Positions 26,716 to 35,109 are shown, counted from the stretch's first letter. The stretch: DNA of 50,602 nt from JAJYBV01 sp021812265 (GCA_027459525.1 DAIDIC010000029.1:1-50602), one strand, 5' to 3'. Numbers and translations: made by a program. Notes: generated by a model from the sequence alone, not told the origin.

Positions 26716-26724
26716 TGGTATAAT
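26716..26724 (+). promoter_or_regulatory. Extended -10 promoter of the FmdB-like/dtd genes
   Basis: TGGTATAAT is a perfect -10 hexamer with the TGn extension, which can work without a -35 box; no consensus -35 is seen 17 bases upstream. Transcription would start near 26731. A TTTGAG/CTCAAA inverted repeat (about 26734-26755) lies at the start of the transcript. Confidence 0.55.
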
Positions 26725-26796
26725 ATAAAGTGTTTTGAGAGAAATCAGCCTCAAAGCGCTTAGTTTTTATACATGCGGGAGCTAAAGTCGTTTTCT

Positions 26797-27138
26797 ATGC
26801 CAATGTATTCATATAAATGTAAAAATTGCCATCATCAATTCGAGATTCTTCAACATATGACCGATGATCCATTAACCACTTGCCCCGAGTGCAAGGGAGA
26901 AATCCATCGGATGATTTTTGCTAATGGAATAGTATTTAAGGGCAGTGGATTCTATATAAATGATTCGCGCCATTCCAGCGCCACCGCCGTTCCATCATCA
27001 GAAAATACTGCCGCGGCGCCGGCGGCGGAAACGGCTGAAACAAAACCGGCGGCAGATACCAGCGCTGCGCCCGCAGAAAAGGCTCCCGCGCCAACGGAAA
27101 CAAAAGCTCCGGTCAGCGCATCCACCGAAAAAAAATAA
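26797..27138 (+). CDS. FmdB-like zinc ribbon protein with Ala/Pro-rich tail
   Basis: Residues 1-45 form the FmdB/CxxC_CxxC_SSSS domain: MPMYSYKCKNCHHQFEILQH...CPECKGEIHRM, then GIVFKGSGFYINDSR. Two CxxC pairs bind zinc. The last 50 residues are almost only Ala, Pro, Glu, Thr and Lys and must be disordered. FmdB-type proteins were named as regulators of formamidase, but most are small zinc ribbons of unknown role. ATG 26797 begins the conserved M-P-x-Y; an in-frame ATG lies 24 bases upstream. dtd follows 28 bases downstream. Confidence 0.85.
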   Translation: MPMYSYKCKNCHHQFEILQHMTDDPLTTCPECKGEIHRMIFANGIVFKGSGFYINDSRHSSATAVPSSENTAAAPAAETAETKPAADTSAAPAEKAPAPTETKAPVSASTEKK

Positions 27139-27166
27139 ACCCATAACTGAAAGAAACACAGTACAT

Positions 27167-27601
27167 ATGCGCATCGTTGCCCAAAGAGTATCCACAGCCT
27201 CTGTTCAGGTAAGCGGCCAAACGGTCGGAGCCATTAAACAGGGGCTTTTGCTGTTCATTGGGGTTGGCAAAGAAGACACCGAAGCAGTTTGCCCCAAATT
27301 AGTCAATAAATTAGTTCATCTGCGGATTTTTGAAGACAGCAATGGTAAAATGAACGTATCCGCAACAGATATCGGCGCCGAGATACTCGCCGTCTCGCAA
27401 TTCACCTTATACGCTGACACATCTCATGGCCGGCGGCCCAATTTTTTAGAAGCCGCAGAACCACAAAAAGCTCAAACAATTATTGAATATTTCATACAAT
27501 TGCTGCGCGAAAAAGGTTTTTTTGTTGCAGAAGGACAATTTGGCGCTCATATGCATGTTTCATTAATAAATGACGGCCCGGTTACCATTATTCTGGATTA
27601 G
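27167..27601 (+). CDS. dtd: D-aminoacyl-tRNA deacylase
   Basis: Dtd removes D-amino acids (and glycine) wrongly attached to tRNA. The 144-residue protein is full length. It starts with the typical MRIVAQRVSTASVQV and contains GLLLFIGVGKEDT, the active-site SQFTLYADTSHGRRPNF (the SQxT motif) and VSLINDGPVTIILD, which includes the cross-subunit Gly-cisPro-like NxGP-type motif in the form NDGPVT. The start at ATG 27167 is fixed by homology; the frame is open further upstream but there overlaps the FmdB gene. Its 3' end overlaps that of the convergent thioesterase gene by 14 bases. Confidence 0.95.
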   Translation: MRIVAQRVSTASVQVSGQTVGAIKQGLLLFIGVGKEDTEAVCPKLVNKLVHLRIFEDSNGKMNVSATDIGAEILAVSQFTLYADTSHGRRPNFLEAAEPQKAQTIIEYFIQLLREKGFFVAEGQFGAHMHVSLINDGPVTIILD

Positions 27602-28028
27602 CGCTTGCCGCCGTTTCAGCACGAGTAACTACAGCAACCGTACAGCGTGAAATGGCGGTAAGCTTGCCGTCGTCATCTGTTACACGAATATCCCACACCC
27701 ACGTTTTGCGGCCGCGATGTATTGGTTTAGCTTCGGCAGTTACAAAGCCGCTGCGAACGGGTCGCAGATGATTAGCGTTAATTTCCAGCCCCATGGCCGT
27801 TTGTTTTTGGTGATCTATCCCCAGCCAAGTTCCCATCGACGCCACAGTTTCAGCCAGCGCAACAGTAGCGCCGCCATGCAAAACACCAAAGGGTTGTTTG
27901 GTAGTGTTATTTACCGGCATACGGGCAACGATATGATCATTGTCCACTTCAAGGAATTCTATGCCCAATACTTCTTGCAGCGTATCTTTAGTATACTCCG
28001 CAAATCGCTGGCGTATATCATCAATCAT
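27588..28028 (-). CDS. Hotdog-fold thioesterase (PaaI-like)
   Basis: The 146-residue protein has the PaaI/YdiI thioesterase pattern: the hotdog helix PFGVLHGGATVALAETVASMG with the HGG motif and catalytic acid, ISRCTVAVV near the end, and a central strand NANHLRPVRSGFVTAEAKPIHRGRKTWVWDIRVTD. Family members hydrolyse acyl-CoA or aroyl-CoA thioesters in the cytosol. The start may be ATG 28028 (MIDDIRQRF; GGGAG 11 bases upstream) or 12 codons earlier. It lies 85 bases after the E1-beta gene on the same strand and could be co-transcribed with it. Confidence 0.88.
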   Translation of the reverse strand: MIDDIRQRFAEYTKDTLQEVLGIEFLEVDNDHIVARMPVNNTTKQPFGVLHGGATVALAETVASMGTWLGIDHQKQTAMGLEINANHLRPVRSGFVTAEAKPIHRGRKTWVWDIRVTDDDGKLTAISRCTVAVVTRAETAASANPE

Positions 28029-28113
28029 TCGAATTATTGCTCCCAACCAAAAATATTCGTTCACAACGCTTTTTATTGCTCTTGTTCAAAAAAAAGCGTA
28101 TGGCGCAAGAAAA

Positions 28114-29103
28114 TTAATAACGCGACAAGCGCCTCACCGCGTTTGCCAACGCGGCGGCGTTGGGAATGATTTCTTTTTCCAGCGAGGGTTTCGCCGGAAT
28201 AGGCGCAAACGGCGCGCCAAGGCGTATAACAGGGCCGTCAAGAAATTCAAAGAGTTCTTCCCCAATAGTGGCGGCGATTTCAGCGCCGATTCCGCTAAAA
28301 CGGGTATCTTCATGAAACACAATCGCTTTATTGGTTTTGCTGACAGATTCACCGATGGTATCTATATCCAGCGGCTGCAGTGTGCGGATATCAATAATTT
28401 CCAAATCAATTTGTTCCCGCTGCAACATTTCTGCCGCAAATAGCGATTCAAAGACCATTGCGCCATATGTAATAACGGAAACATCTTTGCCTTCGCGGCG
28501 CACTATAGCGCGCCCAAGAGGAATAACATAATCTTCATCGTCAGAAACAACGCCATATCGTTGGTGGTATAAACTTTTCTGTTCTAAAAATATCACCGGG
28601 TCTTCATCACGAATAGAAGCTTTTATCAATCCTTTTGTATCCGCCGGTGTGGATGGCGCGACTACCTTTAAGCCGGGGATATGGGCAAACAGTGTTTCAA
28701 CACTTTGTGAGTGATCTGGCCCGCCGGCTAAACCCGCGCCATACGGCGCGCGAATAACGATAGGGCAGCTCCATTGGCCCAGCGAGCGATAGCGTAATTT
28801 TGCAGCCTCATTCACAATTTGGCTCATAGCGGAAAGCAAGAAATCAGCAAACTGCACTTCAGCCACAGGGCGAAGCCCGCCGATAGCAGCGCCGATTCCC
28901 ACGCCCACCACACCATTTTCAGCTAACGGCATATCCCACACCCTGCCGCCACCAAATTCTTCACGCAGCCCCATTGTGGCAGTAAATATTCCCCCAGCGG
29001 AGCCAATATCATCTCCCAACAGCACAACCCGTTCATCGCGCCCCATTTCCTCGCGTAATCCTTCGCGCAGCGCCTCGACCATTGATATCGTGCGTTCAGT
29101 CAT
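28114..29103 (-). CDS. 2-oxoacid dehydrogenase E1 component, beta subunit
   Basis: At 329 residues this is the E1-beta subunit of a pyruvate/branched-chain/acetoin dehydrogenase. The family landmarks are RVVLLGDDIGSAGGIFTATMGL, RVWDMPLAENGVVGVGIGAAIGGLRPVAEVQFADF, the GPDHSQSVE segment, KVVAPSTPADTKGLIKASIRDEDPVIFLEQK, and the C-terminal transketolase-like domain with IVFHEDTRFSGIGAEIAA. It overlaps the alpha-subunit gene by 8 bases. The sequence alone does not choose between pyruvate, acetoin and branched-chain substrates. No E2 or E3 gene is in the window. Confidence 0.92.
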   Translation of the reverse strand: MTERTISMVEALREGLREEMGRDERVVLLGDDIGSAGGIFTATMGLREEFGGGRVWDMPLAENGVVGVGIGAAIGGLRPVAEVQFADFLLSAMSQIVNEAAKLRYRSLGQWSCPIVIRAPYGAGLAGGPDHSQSVETLFAHIPGLKVVAPSTPADTKGLIKASIRDEDPVIFLEQKSLYHQRYGVVSDDEDYVIPLGRAIVRREGKDVSVITYGAMVFESLFAAEMLQREQIDLEIIDIRTLQPLDIDTIGESVSKTNKAIVFHEDTRFSGIGAEIAATIGEELFEFLDGPVIRLGAPFAPIPAKPSLEKEIIPNAAALANAVRRLSRY

Positions 29104-30154
29104 GCTGCAAAGTCTCCTCTATATTGAAGGATGTTTCAGTCTGTAGATGTTCTTGCACGTTTACAGCGGGATTATCGGCGTACACATAATCTTGTACGGC
29201 AAAAATACCGGCTTTATCTGCTGAAAGCGCCAGTTTATAGGCGTCTTCAATTTTTTGTGTGAACGTTTCGCGCATCTCTGTATCCGCCGCCTCGGTTAAT
29301 TTGCCTGATTGCAGCAGAAATGCGCGCAATCCATAGACAGGATCATATATATCGGGTTGTTCGCGCATCCGCATCTGCGATGGAATAATAGCTTCCAGCA
29401 GTACAGGTCCACCGCCGCTGCGAGCGCGTGTTGCGGCGTCGCGAATGGCTGCGGCGGCTGCAAACACATTAGAGCCGTCTACCAGCATGCCATGAACGCC
29501 ATATGCTGAAGCTCGATCGACAACATGCTTCACTTTCATCTGCCGTGATTGTGGGGTAGAGAGCGCCACACCATTATTTTCACAAATAAATAAAGCGCCG
29601 ACACGATGTATTCCGGCAAAATTCAGCGCTTCGTGAAAATCACCTTCACTGGTGGCTCCTTCACCAAAAAAAGCCGCAGTAATTGCTGAGCTTTGGCGTA
29701 TTTGTGCAGCAAAAGCAATTCCGGCGGCGTGTAAAATGTGGGTGGCGGCAACACCGGAAGAGCTGACAATGCCCAGCTTTCGGCTGCTCCAATGGGCAGG
29801 GCGCATGCGCCCGCCGCTGTTTGGGTCTGCCTCACTGCCAAGGTGATTTAGAAAAATATCATACAGCGGCATCCCCATAGCGATAACCAAGGCCAAATCT
29901 CGGTAATATGGCAGCGTATAATCTGTTCCAACAACAAGTTCTCTTGCACACACCACCTGAATAGCTTCATGCCCTTTGCAAGAAACGCCGCCGGTCATCA
30001 ATCCTTTTGTCCGCAAATCAGCAAGATATTCATCGGTAAGCCGCGCCAAAAGCATCAAGCCATACACATCTAAAGTCTCTTCTGCGCTATAGTTCAGCGC
30101 ATTAAAACTTTCTTGCAGCCGATGAATGTTTGCTTCTGCGTCTACATCCTGCAT
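29096..30154 (-). CDS. 2-oxoacid dehydrogenase E1 component, alpha subunit
   Basis: This 352-residue thiamine-diphosphate-binding subunit has the diagnostic motif GEGATSEGDFHEALNFAGIHRVGALFICENN. KGHEAIQVV, YYRDLALVIAMGMPL, GGRMRPAHWSS and PVLLEAIIPSQMRMREQPD are also typical. With the beta subunit it decarboxylates a 2-oxo acid and passes the acyl group to an E2 lipoyl domain. Start ATG 30154 is chosen because the upstream in-frame codons lie inside the decayed TnpB-type element; GGACGG stands 10 bases before. The insertion therefore sits just before this gene and may have separated it from its native promoter. Confidence 0.92.
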   Translation of the reverse strand: MQDVDAEANIHRLQESFNALNYSAEETLDVYGLMLLARLTDEYLADLRTKGLMTGGVSCKGHEAIQVVCARELVVGTDYTLPYYRDLALVIAMGMPLYDIFLNHLGSEADPNSGGRMRPAHWSSRKLGIVSSSGVAATHILHAAGIAFAAQIRQSSAITAAFFGEGATSEGDFHEALNFAGIHRVGALFICENNGVALSTPQSRQMKVKHVVDRASAYGVHGMLVDGSNVFAAAAAIRDAATRARSGGGPVLLEAIIPSQMRMREQPDIYDPVYGLRAFLLQSGKLTEAADTEMRETFTQKIEDAYKLALSADKAGIFAVQDYVYADNPAVNVQEHLQTETSFNIEETLQHD

Positions 30155-30177
30155 AACAGCTAACCGTCCTAAAGAAT

Positions 30178-30451
30178 TTACCCAAATAGGACAACACTTA
30201 CAGGTTGTCTTCTTCAGAATCCATTTCCTGCTTCTTTGAGACAGCCCCACGCACAAGCGCTCGGGGACTTACCGACTCTCCACAGGCGTAAATTTCCGCC
30301 GGACTAGCGGTATAGCGCCACCCACATTGTAGGCGGCGGCGCAATCTCGACCAAGCCCTGCGCCACAGTGTTCACAGACATAGATTCTGACTGGGAGATC
30401 GAGACGCTTCATTGGTATATTGTGGCAGCCAGATATGCCTTTATATCCATA
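30178..30451 (-). mobile_element. Decayed IS605/TnpB-type element, right-end remnant 1
   Basis: Only the 3' end of a TnpB-carrying element is left. It includes the end of the tnpB frame (listed separately), then GAAGCAGGAA, and a right-end hairpin with stem GACAAC/GTTGTC at 30190-30209. The GAAGCAGGA plus terminal hairpin pattern is common at IS605-type right ends and belongs to the guide (omega) RNA region. It ends about 25 bases before the E1-alpha start codon. Exact ends cannot be fixed. Confidence 0.6.
30271..30451 (-). pseudogene. tnpB: TnpB C-terminal fragment (zinc finger end)
   Basis: The minus strand reads an open stretch of about 60 codons ending in TAA. It encodes SGCHNIPMKRLDLPVRIYVCEHCG followed at once by AGLGRDCAAAYNVGGAIP and ends KFTPVESR. 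This matches the TnpB zinc finger and catalytic tail in order: the first C-x-x-C half (degenerate), the L-x-x-R-x-Y/F-x-C-x-x-CG second half, and the DRDxNAAxN motif. The Asp of DRD is changed to Gly-Arg-Asp-Cys and the N-terminal 300 residues are missing, so it is a dead fragment. Confidence 0.7.
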
Positions 30452-30558
30452 TTACTATGAAATATGGCCAATATGCAATGGATCTGGGACCTATTTTATA
30501 TCCCTAGCGTAAGAAAAATCTGAAACACATTTATATATATAAATGCCGAGCAATCGAA
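30452..30558. other. Short AT-rich spacer
   Basis: The remaining sequence between the TnpB remnant and the small membrane-protein stop contains nothing recognisable. It may include the other edge of the decayed element. Confidence 0.3.
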
Positions 30559-30927
30559 TTAAATTTTATGCAGAATTGCGCCTTCAACAGATTTTATCGT
30601 ATCTTCATAATGCTTCACTTCACCAGTTAGTTCATTATCTACAAATCGCACAACTCTGGCGGCGCCGGCAAGTGAACGAATCACCGCATAGGTAAGCGCC
30701 ACTGAATACCCTGTAATAAGTGACAGTACTATAACAAAAATTTGGGCGGCGTAAGAAGCCGGAAACGTTCGAGTAATTGCCAGCAAGCTGCCCTCTAGCG
30801 CTGTAGCGGCTAGTATGGTTGTAAAAAGCAGCGAAATAAAAGTTGTTCTGAATACACGCAGGGTTTCTTCCAATATATGAATTAACATTTGAGAACCATG
30901 CTTTAATTGCGCAATAGGGTTACTCAT
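30559..30927 (-). CDS. Small membrane protein of unknown function
   Basis: This 122-residue protein has two clear membrane helices (about 30-48 and 62-84: FISLLFTTILAATALEGSLL and AQIFVIVLSLITGYSVALTY). The C-terminal 40 residues are charged and helical (RFVDNELTGEVKHYEDTIKSVEGAI), probably cytoplasmic. I do not recognise the family. ATG 30927 is preceded by CAGGAG with 9 bases of spacing, which favours it over the in-frame start 17 codons upstream. It stands alone between two decayed TnpB remnants and appears intact. Confidence 0.65.
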   Translation of the reverse strand: MSNPIAQLKHGSQMLIHILEETLRVFRTTFISLLFTTILAATALEGSLLAITRTFPASYAAQIFVIVLSLITGYSVALTYAVIRSLAGAARVVRFVDNELTGEVKHYEDTIKSVEGAILHKI

Positions 30928-31039
30928 GCAGCAAATCTCCTGCTTAAAAAATGTCAGCAACGCGCTGGTTGTTTTCAATCATATAATCAGCATACCAAAT
31001 TCACATATTCTGCGCAACTGTTCATATTTCACAGCGCAA

Positions 31040-31397
31040 AAGTTACCTGTCAAGTACCCCATACCGAATACCGAAAGGCAGTGGCTTGTCCTTAGCTCAG
31101 CAAACTGAGACGATAGGCCGCTTGACTGCGGCCCGCCAGCCAAAGATATACCGAGGCGGCAAGAGTGAACAGGGGTCATAGTCGCTTCGTTGCCGAAACA
31201 ATTCTCTTGAACGGTTTTTCAGCTGTCTTTTGGCAAGATTCAGGTATACGGCTATCGTTCTATCCATGGAAAATTATCTCACAGATACAGCAATGTAGCA
31301 ACAGGGAAGAAACTCGGGGTACAGCAGTACGCCGCTTACGCGATCCCTTCCCCACGTATTCCCAAAAAGAAGGCCTGTTTCCTCCTCAGAGCTGAAA
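31040..31397 (-). mobile_element. Decayed IS605/TnpB-type element, remnant 2
   Basis: On the minus strand a frame broken by one TAA (31274-31276) reads FSMDRTIAVYLNLAKRQL, close to the FSMDRDxNAAxNLA motif of TnpB, and ends at TGA 31097-31099. About 35 bases later comes AAGCCACTGCCTTTCGG...GGGGTACTTGAC, which looks like the hairpin and right end of IS605-type elements. Decay is strong (in-frame stop, changed catalytic motif), and the assignment is weaker than for remnant 1. Confidence 0.4.
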
Positions 31398-31868
31398 CTA
31401 GGGTGTCCGCAGGTCGAAATTTGATGCAGCAGAAACAGTAATTTCAACTTGCATTTGCGGGTATTCCATACTGCGCAGATAATATACCCCCGCAGTTGTA
31501 AATATAAAATATTTTTGCACACCCGGCTTAAATAAAACATATTGCGGCTGTTTTAACTCCGCAGGAATGCCGGCAAGCGGATGCGACTTCACCGTATCAA
31601 TATACAGTTGCTGCGCGCCGCCGCCATAAAGTGGATCGACGCATTGCAATGGCGTCCCGGCAGAAATAATAATGTTGGTATACCCCGTAAAAGAAGCTGG
31701 GCCAATCATCACTAAGGGTATATCAGACTGCGGAGTGCCTGTTTTATGAGGCGGAGCCACCGGCGCGGCGCTTTGCGAACATGCTGTTCCGGCAAATAGC
31801 AGCGCCAGCAGCCCAAATACCATCTTGCGGGATTTTACGTCTGTTCCATACGACTGTTTTTTTATCAT
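31398..31868 (-). CDS. Predicted lipoprotein with a beta-rich (cupredoxin-like?) domain
   Basis: The N-terminus is Lys-rich, followed by a hydrophobic stretch and a lipobox-like end (LLALLFAGTAC), so the protein is probably lipid-anchored outside the membrane. The remaining 120 residues are beta-rich; segments such as TNIIISAGTPLQCVDP and KYFIFTTAGVYYLRS...QVEITVS follow the strand order of small cupredoxins, but the copper ligands His/Cys/Met are not in place. It could be a non-metal relative or an unrelated beta-sandwich. ATG 31868 is chosen. It lies just 4 bases after the GH5 stop, so the two are co-transcribed. Confidence 0.55.
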   Translation of the reverse strand: MIKKQSYGTDVKSRKMVFGLLALLFAGTACSQSAAPVAPPHKTGTPQSDIPLVMIGPASFTGYTNIIISAGTPLQCVDPLYGGGAQQLYIDTVKSHPLAGIPAELKQPQYVLFKPGVQKYFIFTTAGVYYLRSMEYPQMQVEITVSAASNFDLRTP

Positions 31869-31872
31869 ACTG

Positions 31873-33096
31873 CTACTTCTCATCATCGGCGTACTGAAGC
31901 ATAGCTAAGCGGATATAAGCGCTGTAGGCGCTATTCGGCGCGCCGTTCCACCCGGAAAATAAAGCGCTGGATCCTTGACAAGATCCCACATTCCACGACC
32001 ATGCAAAAAAAGACATTTTATGTGATTCAGCATAGGGAATAAGCTGGCTGACATATCCGGTTGAGCAGTCATACTCTCCAAATTCGGTTATCATAATCGG
32101 ATACGATCCCAACAGATTTCCAAAAGCAGCGGGCCATGTTGCCGGAGCTTTATTCGCATAATCCCACGGATGTGTAGAAAACATAATATTATTGCGGGTA
32201 AAGCGGTAATGTGGATTATTGATCATAGATAAATCAAATCCGTAATTTACCCCGTCAAGAATAATAACTGCGGCGGTGTTTGCGCGAATAGTGTCTACCA
32301 ACTGCCGCATTCCTTCCGCCAAATATGTTCCGTGAATTAATTTTGGCATGCCGGCGCTGATAGTATCGTTCGCAGAAGTAATGGTAACTGTGCCGCCATT
32401 GAACCACTGCTGAAAAGTAACATCATGCGGCTCGCTGAACGGCTCAAACATCACATTGAAGTCATTGCCAAAAACTGTCGACACGCTATCCCAAAAAGCA
32501 TCATCTTTTGATGCGTCCGGCAGCGGGTATTGGCTGCCGCCGGCAGAATTTGGGTCATTAAACGGCGCATTCCACTGCAGAGCTAACACGATATATAATC
32601 CAGCGGATTCAGCGTTGCTTACAGCTTGTTGCACAGTTGCTTGATATGTTGGGCATTGCCCAAAGGGATCCAACCATAATTGGGAAGAAAGTGTTATTCT
32701 AACCGCATTCATGCCCCAGCTTTTCATAGCCAAAAAGTCTTGGTACTGAAAATGGCCATCGCCTTGGCAGCTATATTCCAGCGATGATCGTGTTGCGCCA
32801 ATCAGAATAAGTGGTGTATGTTCGGGGCCGGCAACTAACTGCGAATTAATAATTTCCGGCTCGGGTAAAACTTGCGGGCTGGGTACGATAATACCAGAAT
32901 TATCGATGTTTGCAGATGAATTATCAGAAACAGGAAGTGTTGGAAACACCGTTGGCGTTAATTGCGATTCATATGATTTTCCGGCGGCAATAAGCGCTTT
33001 TGTTGACTTCGCCAAGCCTATCCCGATAAAACTGACGATAAGAATCAGCGCAATAATTGCAGAAACGCCCATCCATTTCAGATTATTTTTTCGCAT
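31873..33096 (-). CDS. Membrane-anchored GH5-family glycoside hydrolase
   Basis: An N-terminal signal anchor (MGVSAIIALILIVSFIGIGLA) leads to a linker and then a GH5 TIM barrel: MKSWGMNAVRITLS, LYIVLALQWNAPFND, NVMFEPFSEPHDVT with the acid/base Glu, AAVIILDGVNYGF, IMFSTHPWDY, YPIMITEFGEYDC with the nucleophile Glu, and MSFFAWSWNVG. The Asn normally before the acid/base Glu (NEP) is Ser (SEP). GH5 enzymes cut beta-1,4-glucans, mannans and similar chains. Being divergent from a cellulose-synthase-like gene, it may trim the glycan made by that locus. ATG 33096 is used; a TTG lies 11 codons upstream. The lipoprotein follows. Confidence 0.82.
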   Translation of the reverse strand: MRKNNLKWMGVSAIIALILIVSFIGIGLAKSTKALIAAGKSYESQLTPTVFPTLPVSDNSSANIDNSGIIVPSPQVLPEPEIINSQLVAGPEHTPLILIGATRSSLEYSCQGDGHFQYQDFLAMKSWGMNAVRITLSSQLWLDPFGQCPTYQATVQQAVSNAESAGLYIVLALQWNAPFNDPNSAGGSQYPLPDASKDDAFWDSVSTVFGNDFNVMFEPFSEPHDVTFQQWFNGGTVTITSANDTISAGMPKLIHGTYLAEGMRQLVDTIRANTAAVIILDGVNYGFDLSMINNPHYRFTRNNIMFSTHPWDYANKAPATWPAAFGNLLGSYPIMITEFGEYDCSTGYVSQLIPYAESHKMSFFAWSWNVGSCQGSSALFSGWNGAPNSAYSAYIRLAMLQYADDEK

Positions 33097-33260
33097 ATAT
33101 ACAGAGCTTTCATAAATAAAAAATGGCAAATTTTGCCGTCATGCGCCGCGGCGCTGAAATATATCGATAAAATTTATTATCGTATAGCAATTACCTATTA
33201 TAACATGAAGGCTTGGTTTATATATGTGCGGCGCTTACGGTACTAAAAGTTATTTCATGG
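33097..33260. other. Divergent promoter region of the glycan locus
   Basis: AT-rich spacer between GH5 and the GT2 operon. On the minus strand TATAAT (33202-33197) is a possible -10 for GH5, but no matching -35 was found. A 12-bp palindrome GCGCCGCGGCGC occurs near 33145. Nothing else is recognised. Confidence 0.35.
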
Positions 33261-33289
33261 TTGACGTTTAGCTGTATCCTTGTTATATT
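33261..33289 (+). promoter_or_regulatory. Promoter of the glycan GT operon
   Basis: TTGACG and TATATT are separated by 17 bases, a near-consensus sigma-70-type promoter. It implies transcription from about 33296, which rules out ATG-like starts at 33280 and supports the GT2 start at 33436. Confidence 0.6.
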
Positions 33290-33435
33290 TCATAGTACAT
33301 TTATCAAAAAGTAGCTGTTTTTGTCAGGATAAATCAGAACATACTAGAGAGTATAATCTGCCCAAACAGCGGCAGATTTTATATACATTTAATTTTGTGA
33401 TGTGTGGGGCGCGCAAAAGCGCGGAGAAAGAGAGT

Positions 33436-35109
33436 ATGTGGAGAAAAAAAATTCTGCAGGATACGCATGAAACGCCGACAGTTCCGGTAGCGGCAGTGCA
33501 AATTTCGCTTACGGAGCAGCAGGCAGGAGATGTGCAGTATTTTACAGATTGGTTAAGACAAAACGCGCAAATGCGTGATGCATATGCCGATAACGCAAAA
33601 GCCGAGCAATACCGCGAAAAAGCGATGACACCGACATGGTCTAAAGGAAAAATTATTTACCCTTTTTGTGAACTGCACAACACTTTTAACGCCATTACAG
33701 TTGCTACTCCATTAGAAATACTTGCGGTTTTGGCGCTTTTGCTTGTATGGGGAACAGGGTTATATTTTTGGGGCATACCAACATTAATTATTACCATGGC
33801 GGTTGTCACTTTTTATTATTTCATCATTATGGGCATGATGTTCCGCTTGATGCTGCGCGCCATTGAAACACAACCTGCCGAAAAAATAGATAACGCAGTT
33901 GTGCAATCTATAAAAAGCAGTGATTGGCCCAAATATACTATCCTATGCCCGCTATATCATGAAGTGGTTATTATCGATCAGTTTGCTGCCGCTATGAATG
34001 CGTTAGACTATCCTCCGGATAAGCTGCAAATTTTGTTTTTAACGGAAGAAGACGATCATGAAACCCGCCAAGCAATACTGGATAAACATTTACCCAAACA
34101 TTTTTCGATTATTACCGTGCCTGCCGGCGAACCCAAAACCAAGCCGCGAGCATGCAACTATGGGCTGGCAATTGCCGATGGGGAATATGTGGTTATTTAC
34201 GACGCAGAAGATATCCCAGAGCCATTGCAGTTAAAAAAAGCCGTGCTTACTTTTGCCAGTAAAGAACCGGATGTTGCCTGTGTCCAGGCGCAGTTGCACT
34301 TTTATAATTCTCGCCAAAATATTCTTACTCGCTGGTTTTCATTGGAATATCTCCTATGGTTCGATCTCGTTCTTCCGGGCATGCAAGCCAGCCGGCTCAG
34401 CCTTCCGCTGGGCGGAACATCCAACCACTTTCGAACCGATATTTTGCGCAGACTGGGCGCATGGGATCCTTTTAACGTTACAGAAGATTGTGATTTGGGG
34501 CTGCGGCTGGCAGGTATGAAAATGCGCACCGCGGTAGTGGATTCGGTAACGGAAGAGGAGGCCAATCCACAACTAAAAAACTGGATTCGGCAGCGCTCCC
34601 GCTGGATAAAAGGGTATTTGCAAACATATTTAGTGCATATGCGCAATCCATGGCGTTTTTTTAAGCCTCAAAATTTCCGTGAGTTTTTTTCCTTGCAATT
34701 TATTATCGGCGGAACACCTGCAACCTTTTTCCTGAATCCGTTGATGTGGTCTTTATTTGCGTTATACGTTTACTTACGCCCGGTCATTGAAGGCGCGTTT
34801 CACATCTTATATCCCGCGCCATCATTTTATGTAGGCACAGTATCCCTTATATTCGGCAATATTTTATATATTTATATCTATTTGATTGCTGCCGCAAAGC
34901 GAGAGCAATATCATTTGATGTATTTTGCAATTTTTATGCCGATTTATTGGGCGCTGCTCAGTATTGCCGCGCTGATGGCGCTGTATCAGCTTATTACCAA
35001 GCCGCATCACTGGGAAAAAACAAACCATGGACTGCATTTAAAATATATGGGAGCGAAAAACACCGTTAAGGAACGCAGCGCTGTGCAGGTTATGGGAGAC
35101 AGAGCTTAA
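33436..35109 (+). CDS. Cellulose synthase-like GT2 (processive beta-glycosyltransferase)
   Basis: This 557-residue membrane protein has the processive GT2 motifs in order: TILCPLYHE start of the domain, LFLTEEDDHE, VIYDAEDIPEP (the DxD equivalent), FNVTEDCDLGLRL (the TED motif) and RQRSRWIKGYL (the QxxRW motif). Two N-terminal and about four C-terminal membrane helices flank the domain. Enzymes of this type polymerise and extrude beta-linked glycans such as cellulose or mannan. No PilZ domain is present. The start ATG 33436 follows GGAG with 9 bases of spacing. It leads a plus-strand run of glycan genes and is divergent from GH5. Confidence 0.88.
   Translation: MWRKKILQDTHETPTVPVAAVQISLTEQQAGDVQYFTDWLRQNAQMRDAYADNAKAEQYREKAMTPTWSKGKIIYPFCELHNTFNAITVATPLEILAVLALLLVWGTGLYFWGIPTLIITMAVVTFYYFIIMGMMFRLMLRAIETQPAEKIDNAVVQSIKSSDWPKYTILCPLYHEVVIIDQFAAAMNALDYPPDKLQILFLTEEDDHETRQAILDKHLPKHFSIITVPAGEPKTKPRACNYGLAIADGEYVVIYDAEDIPEPLQLKKAVLTFASKEPDVACVQAQLHFYNSRQNILTRWFSLEYLLWFDLVLPGMQASRLSLPLGGTSNHFRTDILRRLGAWDPFNVTEDCDLGLRLAGMKMRTAVVDSVTEEEANPQLKNWIRQRSRWIKGYLQTYLVHMRNPWRFFKPQNFREFFSLQFIIGGTPATFFLNPLMWSLFALYVYLRPVIEGAFHILYPAPSFYVGTVSLIFGNILYIYIYLIAAAKREQYHLMYFAIFMPIYWALLSIAALMALYQLITKPHHWEKTNHGLHLKYMGAKNTVKERSAVQVMGDRA

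Noticed and set aside
26960..27166. Arg/Pro-rich upstream extension of dtd
   Set aside because: It is the FmdB tail read in another frame; Dtd homology begins exactly at ATG 27167.
30155..30256. 34-residue N-terminal extension of E1-alpha
   Set aside because: It lies within the mobile-element remnant and does not resemble E1-alpha proteins.
31085..31170. TTAGCTCAG-like text resembling a tRNA D-arm
   Set aside because: No acceptor stem, anticodon arm or GGTTCRA T-arm follows at the right distance; it lies in the decayed TnpB remnant.
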